Shown: positions 26,319 to 32,604, counted from the first letter of the stretch. The stretch is DNA of 50,469 nucleotides from a virus (IMGVR_UViG_3300031999_000034:1-50469); one strand, 5' to 3'. Notes: generated from the letters alone by a model not told the origin. Program-made: numbers and translations.

Positions 26319-26985
26319 CTTCCACCTCCGCATCCACGATATCCCGGGCGGCCGTTGCGGCCACAATCCGCTGCGCGAGATCTGGTGCTTGCTGATCGAA
26401 CTGGACATCGAGGATTCGGAGACGAGAGACGCGAGTACGAATGGCGTCGATGGTGGACTGCACGTCGCTGGGAAGTGGGATTCCAGTACTACCGCCGGCC
26501 GCCTCACGTAGCGTGGCGATGTGCTGGGAAATGGCTGCTTCCTTGTCGACAAGGATGGCCAGCGCCGTAACCTTCTGCATCAGCGACGGGCCGATTTCCT
26601 TGATGCCCGTGAGGTTGCCGTCCTTGTCGTGCAGTTCGATTCTGGTAGTCTTGAAATCGGCTGGGGTCAGGTTGTCGAGTGCCAGCAACGCTCGGTCGTG
26701 TATTTTGCCGGCGAGTGCTTCGCCGGCGTTGGCGCGCGCTTTGGCCAACGAAGTATCCTTGCGCGCTTCTTGGACAATCTTGCAGACGGTCATGTACGAG
26801 AGTCCGACTACTTCGCAAACCTTTTTGCGGCTGCCGGACACCGCAAATGCCTGTAGGACAATTTCCCGGTCGACAGCGGACAATGCCTTGCCGCGAAGTT
26901 TGCGGCGCGTCTTGGGCGCCACCCACGGTGTTCGTCTGGACGCACTTGGTTTTTCGTCGTGGGGTCGCTTAGGAGCACGTGGCAT
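26281..26985 (-). CDS. terS: terminase small subunit
   Basis: A 234-residue protein. Start ATG 26985 follows GGAG at ten bases; upstream in-frame sequence lacks a coding look. After a basic N-terminus (PRAPKRPHDEKPSASRRTPW) there is a helix-turn-helix (REIVLQAFAVSGSRKKVCEV then VGLSYMTVCKIVQEAR) and a helical oligomerisation region with a Leu-rich coiled-coil-like part (MQKVTALAILVDKEAAISQH). It recognises the pac or cos site and recruits TerL. First protein gene after the tRNAs. Confidence 0.78.
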   Translation of the reverse strand: MPRAPKRPHDEKPSASRRTPWVAPKTRRKLRGKALSAVDREIVLQAFAVSGSRKKVCEVVGLSYMTVCKIVQEARKDTSLAKARANAGEALAGKIHDRALLALDNLTPADFKTTRIELHDKDGNLTGIKEIGPSLMQKVTALAILVDKEAAISQHIATLREAAGGSTGIPLPSDVQSTIDAIRTRVSRLRILDVQFDQQAPDLAQRIVAATAARDIVDAEVEDVSDPFPFDQSG

Positions 26986-27175
26986 TAGTAAATTTCTCCA
27001 GGTGCCGTGTGCTGGCACATGTGGATTCGATGGACCACATCGCCCGTCAACAATACGGGACTCTATTTGAGCTAATGTGTTGTTCCAGAGACACCCGGAG
27101 AACCGACTCGTTTGGAAAGCTCCCCTGCTAGTAAACTTCGCAGTATCGTCGCTGGCCAACCGTCGGTCGGGGGGA

Positions 27176-27251
27176 TGGTAGACCCAAGTAGATTCGAACT
27201 ACTGGCCGCCTGCGTATCAGACAAGTGCTCTACCAGCTGAGCTATGGGTCT
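27176..27251 (-). tRNA. tRNA-Ile (anticodon GAT)
   Basis: A full 76-base cloverleaf with encoded CCA: acceptor AGACCCA/TGGGTCT, D stem GCTC/GAGC, anticodon stem CTTGT/GCAGG with loop CTGATAC, five-base variable loop, T stem AGTAG/CTACT with loop TTCGAAT, discriminator A. The anticodon GAT reads the AUC codon. It lies between tRNA-Met and TerS on the late transcript. Confidence 0.93.
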
Positions 27252-27296
27252 ACTGAGGTCCGGCGATTCGTTGAGGACAGGCTCGCCGGGGCCCAC

Positions 27297-27370
27297 TGGA
27301 TGCGGGGGCGGGAATCGAACCCGCCTAGACAGGTTATGGGCCTGTTGGGTGGCCACTACCCAACCCCGCA
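27297..27370 (-). tRNA. tRNA-Met (anticodon CAT), C33
   Basis: A 74-base cloverleaf with encoded CCA: acceptor TGCGGGG/CCCCGCA, D stem GGGT/ACCC, anticodon stem ACAGG/CCTGT, loop CCCATAA, T stem GCGGG/CCCGC with loop TTCGATT, discriminator T. Position 1 pairs with 72, and the three GC pairs of bacterial initiators are not all present, so an elongator Met (or lysidine-modified Ile2) is more likely than initiator. Position 33 is C in place of the near-universal U. The HNH gene's stop codon lies in its D loop. Confidence 0.82.
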
Positions 27371-27763
27371 ACGATTAAGCCAGTTCTGCGATTCCACCTC
27401 GAAACCTTTGCGGGCGCCATATCGCCCGAGATGGATGTTGCATGAAAAGCACAGAAGACCGCGCACAGTACCGGTTTGATGGTCATGGTCGAGATGAAGA
27501 CCTTTGGCGCATTCTGTGTGGGTCTTGCCACAGATTCCGCATTTGGAGTCTTGGAGGTCTAGGAGGCGCTCGAACTCGCCATCTGGCAACCCGTATCGTT
27601 CCTTGCGGTGCGTAGTTGACACAACCGCTGGATTAGCCCGTCGGCGCCCCAAACGGGCCAATCGCCCACAGTTTTTACATTCAGTCCGTATTCCGGATCT
27701 GTCGCGGTAGAAGGCATCCAGTGGTTTACGTTCGTAGCACTTGGTACATACTTGTGTGTCCAC
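27356..27763 (-). CDS. HNH endonuclease, endonuclease VII type
   Basis: A 135-residue protein starting at GTG 27763. An N-terminal zinc ribbon (CTKCYERK ... CKNCGR) is followed by CGICGKTHTECAKGLHLDHDHQ (quoted in two parts: CGICGKTH and GLHLDHDHQTG) and LLCFSCNIHLG, the recombination endonuclease VII/HNH arrangement with two Cys pairs around a DHDH centre. Candidates for its job are a homing-type endonuclease or an HNH helper for terminase, since it lies on the packaging transcript. Its last 15 bases overlap the tRNA-Met gene. It could also resolve branched DNA before packaging, as T4 gp49 does. Confidence 0.82.
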   Translation of the reverse strand: MDTQVCTKCYERKPLDAFYRDRSGIRTECKNCGRLARLGRRRANPAVVSTTHRKERYGLPDGEFERLLDLQDSKCGICGKTHTECAKGLHLDHDHQTGTVRGLLCFSCNIHLGRYGARKGFEVESQNWLNRCGVG

Positions 27764-27784
27764 GCACCCGTAACCCCTTGTCGT

Positions 27785-27844
27785 TTACTTCCTTAGCCAC
27801 CAAAAAAGGTCAATCACCGCGATTGCCAGCCAGAACTTCTCCAT
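27785..27844 (-). CDS. 19-residue membrane micropeptide
   Basis: The product MEKFWLAIAVIDLFWWLRK has a hydrophobic, Trp-rich core with Lys near both ends, like a single short membrane-spanning or surface-lying helix. ATG 27844 sits five bases after a near-perfect ribosome-binding site (AAGGAGGT). It is the first reading frame after the promoter at 27899-27927, about 45 bases into the expected transcript, and the HNH gene follows 21 bases after its stop. It is too short for default gene callers. Function unknown; a membrane-active peptide or translated leader are both possible. Confidence 0.55.
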   Translation of the reverse strand: MEKFWLAIAVIDLFWWLRK

Positions 27845-27898
27845 GTGCCACCTCCTTCGGGGAACTCGCCCGTGCGCCCGAACTTAGCGAACTGGGCA

Positions 27899-27927
27899 AT
27901 TCTACCCTTTTGGACTTTTGCTGTCAA
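27899..27927 (-). promoter_or_regulatory. sigma70-type promoter for the late/left arm
   Basis: On the minus strand TTGACA (27922-27927), a 17-base spacer and TAGAAT (27899-27904) give a near-consensus sigma70 promoter. Predicted start is near 27892, followed by the micropeptide, HNH gene, tRNAs and terminase genes. No other comparably good promoter was seen for the left arm. Confidence 0.8.
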
Positions 27928-27930
27928 GCG

Positions 27931-27954
27931 TTTTCTGCAAGCACCAAGGGCGCA
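27931..27954. repeat. 24-bp direct repeat, copy 1
   Basis: The block containing TTTTCTGCAAG followed by ACCAAGGGCGCA recurs at 28010-28033 with a single C/T difference, 79 bases away. Copy 1 lies directly upstream of the -35 box of the late promoter, so it may be a binding site for a regulator of the left arm. Confidence 0.75.
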
Positions 27955-28009
27955 AGGATGCCAGCCGCCTCGCAAGTTGCTGGCACACTTGGGGTTAGGT
28001 GCTAAAAGT

Positions 28010-28033
28010 TTTTCTGCAAGTACCAAGGGCGCA
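28010..28033. repeat. 24-bp direct repeat, copy 2
   Basis: Second copy of the repeat at 27931-27954, one mismatch. Both copies are preceded within 40 bases by TGCAAG/GCAAG-type words, and copy 2 is preceded by GGTTAGGTGCTAAAAG, which recurs in weaker form near 28090. Confidence 0.75.
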
Positions 28034-28230
28034 GGGGGCCCCAAACCCTGCGGGCCGGGCGGAAATCGTTTGGGTGCTTGGAGCTAGGGGTTGGGAGCTA
28101 AAGAGGACAAACTTGGTACTGGCTTGTTTGGGCAGGGGGCCCGTTCGTCTGGAAGGTTGGATGGGCGAGCTGCTAGTGCCAAGTCCCTCGTGGGGGTGAC
28201 AATCAAAATCAATGCGGGGGGCCCACTGAT

Positions 28231-28334
28231 ACTAGCAATCAACATCAAGTGCCGCGGCCGCATGCACTTGAGACTAGCAATCAACATCAAGCGCGCCGGA
28301 TCCCGGCCCACTGATACTAGCAATCAGCATCAAG
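28231..28334. repeat. iteron-like array, three 19-bp copies at 42-43 bp spacing
   Basis: The word ACTAGCAATCAACATCAAG occurs at 28231-28249 and 28273-28291, and with one A-to-G change at 28316-28334. The spacing (42 and 43 bp) is four helical turns, so a protein bound at each copy would face the same side. Copies 1 and 3 also share the preceding CCCACTGAT. A weaker fourth copy (AATCAAAATCAAT) begins at 28201. The array has no reading frame of its own. It could be iterons of a replication origin or an operator cluster for the early arm. Confidence 0.8.
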
Positions 28335-28943
28335 CAATCATTGATACTGATTCTCGATGTATATAGACGCGCGCGTGATCATGGCGTATTGCAACGTGGT
28401 GCTAGAAGCTTGCAATTAGCATGCTAGGTGCTTGCAATTTGCTACTTGTTTTGATTGTTAGTATCATGCCCAGTATGGAGTTGCATACTGCAAGCATCAC
28501 GTCCCAAGCCGTGCAACCTGCAAGTTCCAAGTGCCAAGCCGTGCATAGTGCAATAGCTGGCATTCATTGTGCATAATGCAAGGTCGTATACGTAGCAATA
28601 AGGAACAAGAAGTAAGAATAAGGGTGCATGGATGCTGAATTGGAGTATCAATTCGCGCTTTGCACTGCTTGACAGGGCATTGTGCAAATTCAATGTTCCC
28701 TATGGTTTAGCATTGTGGCTTGTAGTGCCTTATAGGGTATGGCACGCGGGTTGCTTTGGTCTACTCCAGAAGCTGGCACAGGCTGGCACAGACAAGGACG
28801 GGAAGCTAGAAGTCAGAAAGCACGACGCCAGATCACAGGTTGCGCGGTTCAAAGGTAGGATGCAGGACGGCAAGGAACCGACAACCGCAACAAGGCATGG
28901 CACAGAAGCTGCTAACATCATAGACCGAAGGGAGGCGGACACA

Positions 28944-29177
28944 ATGACCGACAAGCTTAGCGAAGCAATCAAAGCTGGATCATGCCAGCAAACGGCACCG
29001 GATAGCTTGCATCCTAGCATGCTGCTCCAAGACTGCCGTTGTATGGACGCGAATCCGCACCATGTACGCGGTACCTTGACCTATCGTTTCCGCGTCCGCA
29101 GTGTGCCCCGCAAGGGCAACTGCCCGACCGGACGGTTTGCGCACAGAACATGGTACGGCCCGTTCCGAACATGGTAG
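28944..29177 (+). CDS. small protein, first gene of right arm, unknown
   Basis: A 77-residue product starting at ATG 28944, eight bases after GGGAGG; the frame is open upstream to 28632 but that part has no ribosome-binding site and looks non-coding. It has a Ser/Asp N-terminal third (MTDKLSEAIKAGSCQQTAPD), four Cys/His-containing stretches (LLQDCRCMDANPHH) and a basic, aromatic C-terminal end (TGRFAHRTWYGPFRTW). No family was recognised. First position in an early operon suits a host-takeover protein, but this is context only. Confidence 0.42.
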   Translation: MTDKLSEAIKAGSCQQTAPDSLHPSMLLQDCRCMDANPHHVRGTLTYRFRVRSVPRKGNCPTGRFAHRTWYGPFRTW

Positions 29178-29191
29178 GTTGCAAGCTGCAA

Positions 29192-29271
29192 GGGCGCTAG
29201 TCGCAAGTTACCAGCGCCCAAGGAACAACACGAAACAACGTGCCACAACGGGAAACGTCCCGACATGGCAC
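29192..29271 (+). ncRNA. two consecutive RNA hairpins upstream of 29294 gene
   Basis: Hairpin 1 pairs GGGCGCT (29192-29198) with AGCGCCC (29213-29219). Hairpin 2 (29240-29271) has an outer stem GTGCCA/TGGCAC, a symmetric 3x3 internal loop and an inner stem CGGGA/TCCCG closed by a four-base loop. They fill the gap between the genes at 28944 and 29294. They might be a leader, a processing site or an RNA stability element. No reading frame with a good start covers them. Confidence 0.5.
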
Positions 29272-29293
29272 AGAGATTGCAAAGGACGGCACC

Positions 29294-29470
29294 ATGCGGC
29301 ATACATGGCCGAACCTAAGCAAGCCGGCCGACCGTGCGAGACTCGCACGTAAAGCGCGGCACTGGCGGAGGATCGACAAAAGCACTGACGGGCCGCTGTC
29401 AAGGGTTATCGGGATTCGGTCGGCAATGGCGTACTGGGTTGCCAGCATGCCAGCTTTTCCGTACAGGTAG
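29294..29470 (+). CDS. small basic protein, unknown
   Basis: A 58-residue protein rich in Arg, Lys and Ala (KPADRARLARKARHWRRIDK), ending in a more hydrophobic stretch (MAYWVASMPAFPYR). ATG 29294 follows AAAGGACGGCACC, the same ribosome-binding context used by the genes at 29492 and 29715, which supports the start. No family was recognised; nucleic-acid binding is possible from charge. Confidence 0.5.
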   Translation: MRHTWPNLSKPADRARLARKARHWRRIDKSTDGPLSRVIGIRSAMAYWVASMPAFPYR

Positions 29471-29491
29471 CGAAGCACAAAAGGACGCGGC

Positions 29492-29698
29492 ATGTACTCG
29501 ACAATTAATTTCCCGACCAAGAAAGCGCTCATTGCCGCTTTCAAGGAAGGGCGCAAGCTGACGGTATTCCAGCCGGGCGGAATGTTTCCCGGCGCAACGG
29601 ACGGCAAGGTCTGTATTGAAGGGCCGCACTATCCTAAACCGCATAGCTGGTACGCCAGCGCAACTATCGTGGATTCGGTTATCACGGCCGTTAAATAG
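29492..29698 (+). CDS. 68-residue early protein, unknown
   Basis: Starts with MYSTINFPTKKALIAAFKEG, then KLTVFQPGGMFPG and KVCIEGPHYPKPHSWYASAT, a compact alpha/beta pattern of the kind seen in many small phage proteins. The ribosome-binding site is AAAGGACGCGGC. The layout (helix after first strand, then a strand-rich Tyr/Trp/Pro end) suggests a folded domain, but no function can be given. Confidence 0.6.
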   Translation: MYSTINFPTKKALIAAFKEGRKLTVFQPGGMFPGATDGKVCIEGPHYPKPHSWYASATIVDSVITAVK

Positions 29699-29714
29699 CG
29701 AAAGGACGGCAACC

Positions 29715-29942
29715 GTGCAAGCTGGAATGTACAAAGGGCGCACGTGGCGCACCGCGCGGGAGCCGGCAGTGCGAAAGCGCATGGCCGACTTTGCGCGGGC
29801 CGCCCGAAGACTCCCGGCGCCCGGCATGGACCGGGCCACGAAGTACGCGGAAATTCGGTCGTACATGGGTGTAATATCACGAACGGCGCGCAAGCAAGCG
29901 CACGACTGGGTGCGGCGCGAAGCGCGGGAGTTTGCACGATGA
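29715..29942 (+). CDS. 75-residue basic helical protein, unknown
   Basis: GTG 29715 follows AAAGGACGGCAACC; ATG 29727 is an alternative start. The product is Arg/Ala-rich and mostly helical (REPAVRKRMADFARAARRL; DRATKYAEIRSYMGVISRTA; KQAHDWVRREAREFAR). Its stop overlaps the next start as ATGA. DNA or RNA binding is possible from the basic helices; no family was recognised. Confidence 0.55.
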   Translation: MQAGMYKGRTWRTAREPAVRKRMADFARAARRLPAPGMDRATKYAEIRSYMGVISRTARKQAHDWVRREAREFAR

Positions 29943-30187
29943 AGCAAAGCTGGAAACCGTGCGACGGATGCACGGGCCATCTTGAAGCAATCGACATGAC
30001 CGGGCGCATGGCCGGCACGCTGCGATTACGAACCGAGCACGCGCGAAAGGAATTGCTGGCAATCTGTGGGCGCCAGCATGCGGACAAAATCATGGTGGAC
30101 GGGCCAGACGGGGCGCGCCATGTTGGCTATGTCATTGGCCGGCATTGGTTTAGGATCGAGCGCGTCGTGCCGGCTGAAAGGGGTTGA
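29939..30187 (+). CDS. 82-residue protein with CxxC, unknown
   Basis: Begins MKQSWKPCDGCTGHLEAIDM, with one Cys pair (C8, C11), followed by a basic helix (RLRTEHARKELLAICG) and a beta-rich end (HVGYVIGRHWFRIERVV). ATG 29939 overlaps the previous stop (ATGA). A single CxxC is not enough for a zinc site unless a further Cys/His joins or it dimerises. No family was recognised. Confidence 0.6.
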   Translation: MKQSWKPCDGCTGHLEAIDMTGRMAGTLRLRTEHARKELLAICGRQHADKIMVDGPDGARHVGYVIGRHWFRIERVVPAERG

Positions 30188-30212
30188 CAGGCCCCCATGA
30201 AAGCGCTATTGT
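30184..30212 (+). promoter_or_regulatory. possible sigma70 promoter overlapping gene start
   Basis: TTGACA (30184-30189), 17-base spacer, TATTGT (30207-30212). The -10 lies inside the gene starting at 30197, so a transcript from here would serve 30380 onward. The TTGACA also spans the end of the previous gene. It matches the spacing of the better promoters at 37211 and 42761 but could be chance. Confidence 0.35.
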
Positions 30213-30376
30213 GGTTCGGAACGGCCGAAGCAATGCTGGTGCCGATGCACAAGCAGGGCGACCGGCGATTCGCGCAGTTCGACGGCGCAACACTGGAATT
30301 GACAGACGAGGGCGGCGTTGTAATAATCGACGCGCCAGACGATGCAGAGATTCCTATAACGTGGTGCGGGAGGTGA
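30197..30376 (+). CDS. 59-residue protein, unknown
   Basis: MKALLWFGTAEAMLVPMHKQ opens the protein, then FAQFDGATLELTDEGGVVII and DAPDDAEIPITWCGR, a clear alternating beta pattern with acidic loops. It lies ten bases after the previous stop and four before the next start, and its codon pattern is better than those of the overlapping frames. It is short enough to be missed by usual length limits. No ribosome-binding site stronger than GGGG is present, so coupling from the gene before is likely. Confidence 0.6.
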   Translation: MKALLWFGTAEAMLVPMHKQGDRRFAQFDGATLELTDEGGVVIIDAPDDAEIPITWCGR

Positions 30377-30379
30377 CAA

Positions 30380-30652
30380 ATGTACTATGAAACTAGCCGA
30401 TCCGGAGTGCGCACGAATTTCAGCTTGCAGGCACCTTGCAGTTCGCCGGAGCAAGTTACCGTCATCGACTTGGCCGGGGATCATTACATGCGTATTGCAA
30501 AATTCCCTGAAAAGATCCTGAAGCGCGTGGACCTAGTAAGGGCTGGGGACGCGCAGCAAGCGGCGAACATGGTGTACGAATCGCCCTTAACCAGCCCTAC
30601 TCTGGACGAATCGGACGTGGAGGCCATTATGGCCGCCATGCGAAACAGCTAA
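30380..30652 (+). CDS. 90-residue early protein, unknown
   Basis: ATG 30380 follows GGGAGGTGACAA. The product has a polar first third, a strand-rich middle (VTVIDLAGDHYMRIAKFP), and a helical acidic end (DESDVEAIMAAMRNS). No family was recognised. The stop lies just before the hairpin leader of the next gene. Confidence 0.6.
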   Translation: MYYETSRSGVRTNFSLQAPCSSPEQVTVIDLAGDHYMRIAKFPEKILKRVDLVRAGDAQQAANMVYESPLTSPTLDESDVEAIMAAMRNS

Positions 30653-30660
30653 ATTAGCTT

Positions 30661-30690
30661 GCACTCATTTCGAGTGCTCGAAAGGAGGTG
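30661..30690 (+). promoter_or_regulatory. hairpin leader with ribosome-binding site, copy 1
   Basis: GCACTC (30661-30666) pairs with GAGTGC (30672-30677) around a five-base loop, followed by TCGAAAGGAGGTGC containing the ribosome-binding site of the gene at 30698. Copy 2 at 31238 has the same layout with a compensating base-pair change. The 5' arm GCAC(T) can also pair with the GGTGC that overlaps the ribosome-binding site, so two competing folds are possible. Confidence 0.65.
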
Positions 30691-30697
30691 CTTCAAC

Positions 30698-31216
30698 ATG
30701 GCAAAGATCACAAATGTTCATCGGCGCATGTATCAGAAAGCAATCGAGGATGCGCTCAAGACCGCGCGCGACGAAGCGAGCGTCAACTACCTGAACGCGG
30801 TAGGCGCCGGGATCAAGGCATACGTTGCCAGCAATCCGGAAGTCAAGCGGGACGTGCGCCGGTTGGCCGCCTTGCAGACAACTGCCGACAACGCCGTCAA
30901 CGAAATGAACAAAATCAAGGAGAATCTCAAGGTCTACGGCCTGAATGCCGACATCTTCAAGACCAGCACGTATTCGTGCCCGTCGGCTGACAACCCGGTA
31001 ATCGATTACGCGGGAGTGCAGGTGCAGGTCAGTTTGCCGTTCAGGTGCTTGCCGAGTCCGATGTTGCCCGCCGGCATCTACGTCGGAAAGGCCGTGGCGG
31101 CGCTGCAAGACCGCAAGGACGAGCTTAAAGACATCGGGTCCAGCTACCGGCGCGCGGTGGCGGAAGCAACCAACACCGACGAGTTGTCGGCGCTGATGAA
31201 CAAGATCACCGTGTAA
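30698..31216 (+). CDS. 172-residue helical protein, unknown
   Basis: Start ATG 30698 lies behind AAAGGAGGTG. The first 120 residues are charged helices with coiled-coil character (KAIEDALKTARDEASVNYLN; RLAALQTTADNAVNEMNKIK), a middle part is strand-rich (VIDYAGVQVQVSLPF), and the end is helical (ALQDRKDELKDIGSSYRRAV). No family was recognised. It shares its hairpin leader with the DUF932 gene that follows, so the two are likely co-regulated and may work together. Confidence 0.7.
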   Translation: MAKITNVHRRMYQKAIEDALKTARDEASVNYLNAVGAGIKAYVASNPEVKRDVRRLAALQTTADNAVNEMNKIKENLKVYGLNADIFKTSTYSCPSADNPVIDYAGVQVQVSLPFRCLPSPMLPAGIYVGKAVAALQDRKDELKDIGSSYRRAVAEATNTDELSALMNKITV

Positions 31217-31237
31217 GTGCCCGGTAACAAACGACTT

Positions 31238-31268
31238 GCACCCATACCGGGTGCTCGAAAGGAGGTGC
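31238..31268 (+). promoter_or_regulatory. hairpin leader with ribosome-binding site, copy 2
   Basis: GCACCC (31238-31243) pairs with GGGTGC (31249-31254) around ATACC, followed by TCGAAAGGAGGTGCT and ATG at 31275. Compared with copy 1, one pair changes from T-A to C-G with the pairing kept, while the 14 bases around the ribosome-binding site are identical. Confidence 0.65.
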
Positions 31269-31274
31269 TACATC

Positions 31275-32210
31275 ATGGCACATATGGTCGAACGGATGGC
31301 GTACTACGGTGCCAAGCCGTGGCACGGTCTGGGCTACGAATTGCCCGACCATGCCGACACCGATCAAATGCTGGTTGCCGCTGGTCTGGACTGGACCGTC
31401 ATGCGGGAGCCTGTCGTGTTCCTCAATAATGAGGGCCACCTGATCGATGTTCCCGACACCTACGCGCTGGTCAGATCGATTGACGGCAAGGTGCTCGCGT
31501 CGTGTGGGCGCCAGTACAAGCCGGTTCAGAATCGGGAAGCGTTCGAGTTCTTCCGCGAGTTCGTGGAAGCTGGAGACGCGACGATGGAGACGGCCGGCTC
31601 ACTGGACGATGGGCGGTATGTCTGGGGCTTGGCCAACCTGAACACCGGGTTCAAGCTGGGCGGGACGGACGAGTCTAAAGGCTACCTGCTGGTGGGCTGC
31701 CCGCACAAGCCGGGCAAGTCGCTGATCATTCGGCACACGATGATTCGCGTCGTATGCTGGAACACGCTTACCGCAGCGCTGGCCGGTGTCGGGCAGGAGT
31801 TCCGAATGCGGCACACGCGGCGATTCGATGCCAGCCAGATGCGGGAAGCGCGGCTGGTGCTGGGCATTGCCCGCGAACAGACGGACGCATTCGCGGCACA
31901 GGCCGAAGCCATTTCCAAGGTCGTGATGGCACATCAGGACGTGGTGGCGCTGTACAGGAGCGTCTACCAGCCGGACGGCAACCAGTATGACCGCGACAAT
32001 CGGGCGGTGCAGCGGGTCATGGGATCGTACTACAACGCACCGGGTGCCACTCCGGGCACCGCGTGGGGCGTCCTGAACGGGGCCACCCACTTCGAGGATC
32101 ATACGCATGGGCGCACCCAAAGCAGCCGGCTCAAGTCGGCGTGGCTTGGGGCGGGCGCTGCGAACAAGACCAAGGTGCTGGCAGCCCTGTTGCAGGGTGC
32201 TGGCGTTTAG
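31275..32210 (+). CDS. DUF932 / TIGR03299-type phage-plasmid protein
   Basis: A 311-residue protein. Family features: MAYYGAKPWHGLGYELPDHA at the start, DTYALVRSIDGKVLASCGRQ with YKPVQNREAFEFFREFVEAG, a central SLIIRHTMIRVVCWNTLTAA, and a C-terminal TPGTAWGVLNGATHFEDH with SSRLKSAWLGAG. These match DUF932 proteins common in phages and plasmids (the TIGR03299 group). Their biochemical role is not established; they often sit near ssDNA annealing and recombination genes. Here it follows the coiled-coil protein under the same type of leader. Confidence 0.85.
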   Translation: MAHMVERMAYYGAKPWHGLGYELPDHADTDQMLVAAGLDWTVMREPVVFLNNEGHLIDVPDTYALVRSIDGKVLASCGRQYKPVQNREAFEFFREFVEAGDATMETAGSLDDGRYVWGLANLNTGFKLGGTDESKGYLLVGCPHKPGKSLIIRHTMIRVVCWNTLTAALAGVGQEFRMRHTRRFDASQMREARLVLGIAREQTDAFAAQAEAISKVVMAHQDVVALYRSVYQPDGNQYDRDNRAVQRVMGSYYNAPGATPGTAWGVLNGATHFEDHTHGRTQSSRLKSAWLGAGAANKTKVLAALLQGAGV

Positions 32211-32289
32211 CAACTGGCGCTCCAATGACCGTTGCAGATCACCGCAATTATGCGGCCTGCAAAGGCGAACGGCCAGAGGGGCGCTAGAC

Positions 32290-32354
32290 GGCGGGGCCAC
32301 GATGGGCGGTGCCGGCGGCTGTAGCCAAGGGTGGGCGGCCCTAGTGGCCCCGCC
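32290..32354 (+). promoter_or_regulatory. 11-bp inverted repeat with structured loop (RNA element candidate)
   Basis: GGCGGGGCCAC (32290-32300) and its exact complement (32344-32354) enclose 43 bases that contain a smaller GGCT/AGCC hairpin. It fills most of the 163-base gap between the DUF932 gene and 32374. There is no T-run after it, so a factor-independent terminator is unlikely. A leader structure or an RNA-processing or stability element fits better. Confidence 0.6.
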
Positions 32355-32373
32355 TCAACAACGAAAGGAAGTC

Positions 32374-32604
32374 ATGGCAAGCGTGAAACTGATCTATTCC
32401 GACGATGATCGGCCGGTTGTTGGATTTTCGCTGCGCTCGGGCTGCGGAAACACGGTGTCGGCAGCGCGCAGCAAAAGCATCCGGAACCAGATAACACTTC
32501 GAATCAATGATGAGCAAGCGTATATCCACCTGTATGCCAGCGAAGCGCGCGAAATCGCAGACGCGCTGGTGAAGATGGCCGACAACATGGATTCGAACCC
32601 ATGA
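32374..32604 (+). CDS. 76-residue protein, tandem paralogue A
   Basis: ATG 32374 follows AAAGGAAGTC. The product reads as beta-strands then one helix: VKLIYSDDDRPVVGFSLRSG, CGNTVSAARSKS, then YIHLYASEAREIADALVKMA. The next gene encodes the same pattern: FSL-SGCG-AR-LY-SEA-I-AL. Its stop overlaps the next start (ATGA). Tandem duplication of a small domain with divergence is the simplest reading. Function unknown. Confidence 0.65.
   Translation: MASVKLIYSDDDRPVVGFSLRSGCGNTVSAARSKSIRNQITLRINDEQAYIHLYASEAREIADALVKMADNMDSNP

Larger units (their letters stand above)
27928..28943. other. 1 kb non-coding divergence region, repeat-rich
   Basis: This is the only gap of this size, between the two diverging arms. 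Both strands contain short open frames, but none has a convincing ribosome-binding site and coding look. It holds a 24-base direct repeat (27931 and 28010), a three-copy phased array (28231-28334), and many short variants of TGCAAG, GCTTGCAATT and CAAGCCGTGCA between 28400 and 28560. Composition moves from G-rich runs (28030-28220) to more AT-rich sequence (28335-28640). A replication origin or a master control region would fit here. A TTGACA at 28669 has only a poor -10 partner. Confidence 0.7.

Noticed and set aside
28669-28697. Early promoter TTGACA at 28669
   Set aside because: With a 17-base spacer the -10 would be AATGTT, which is too poor. It may still be a weak or activated promoter, but the sequence does not support it.
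28632-28943. Upstream extension of the 28944 gene
   Set aside because: No ribosome-binding site at 28632, while GGGAGG lies eight bases before ATG 28944.
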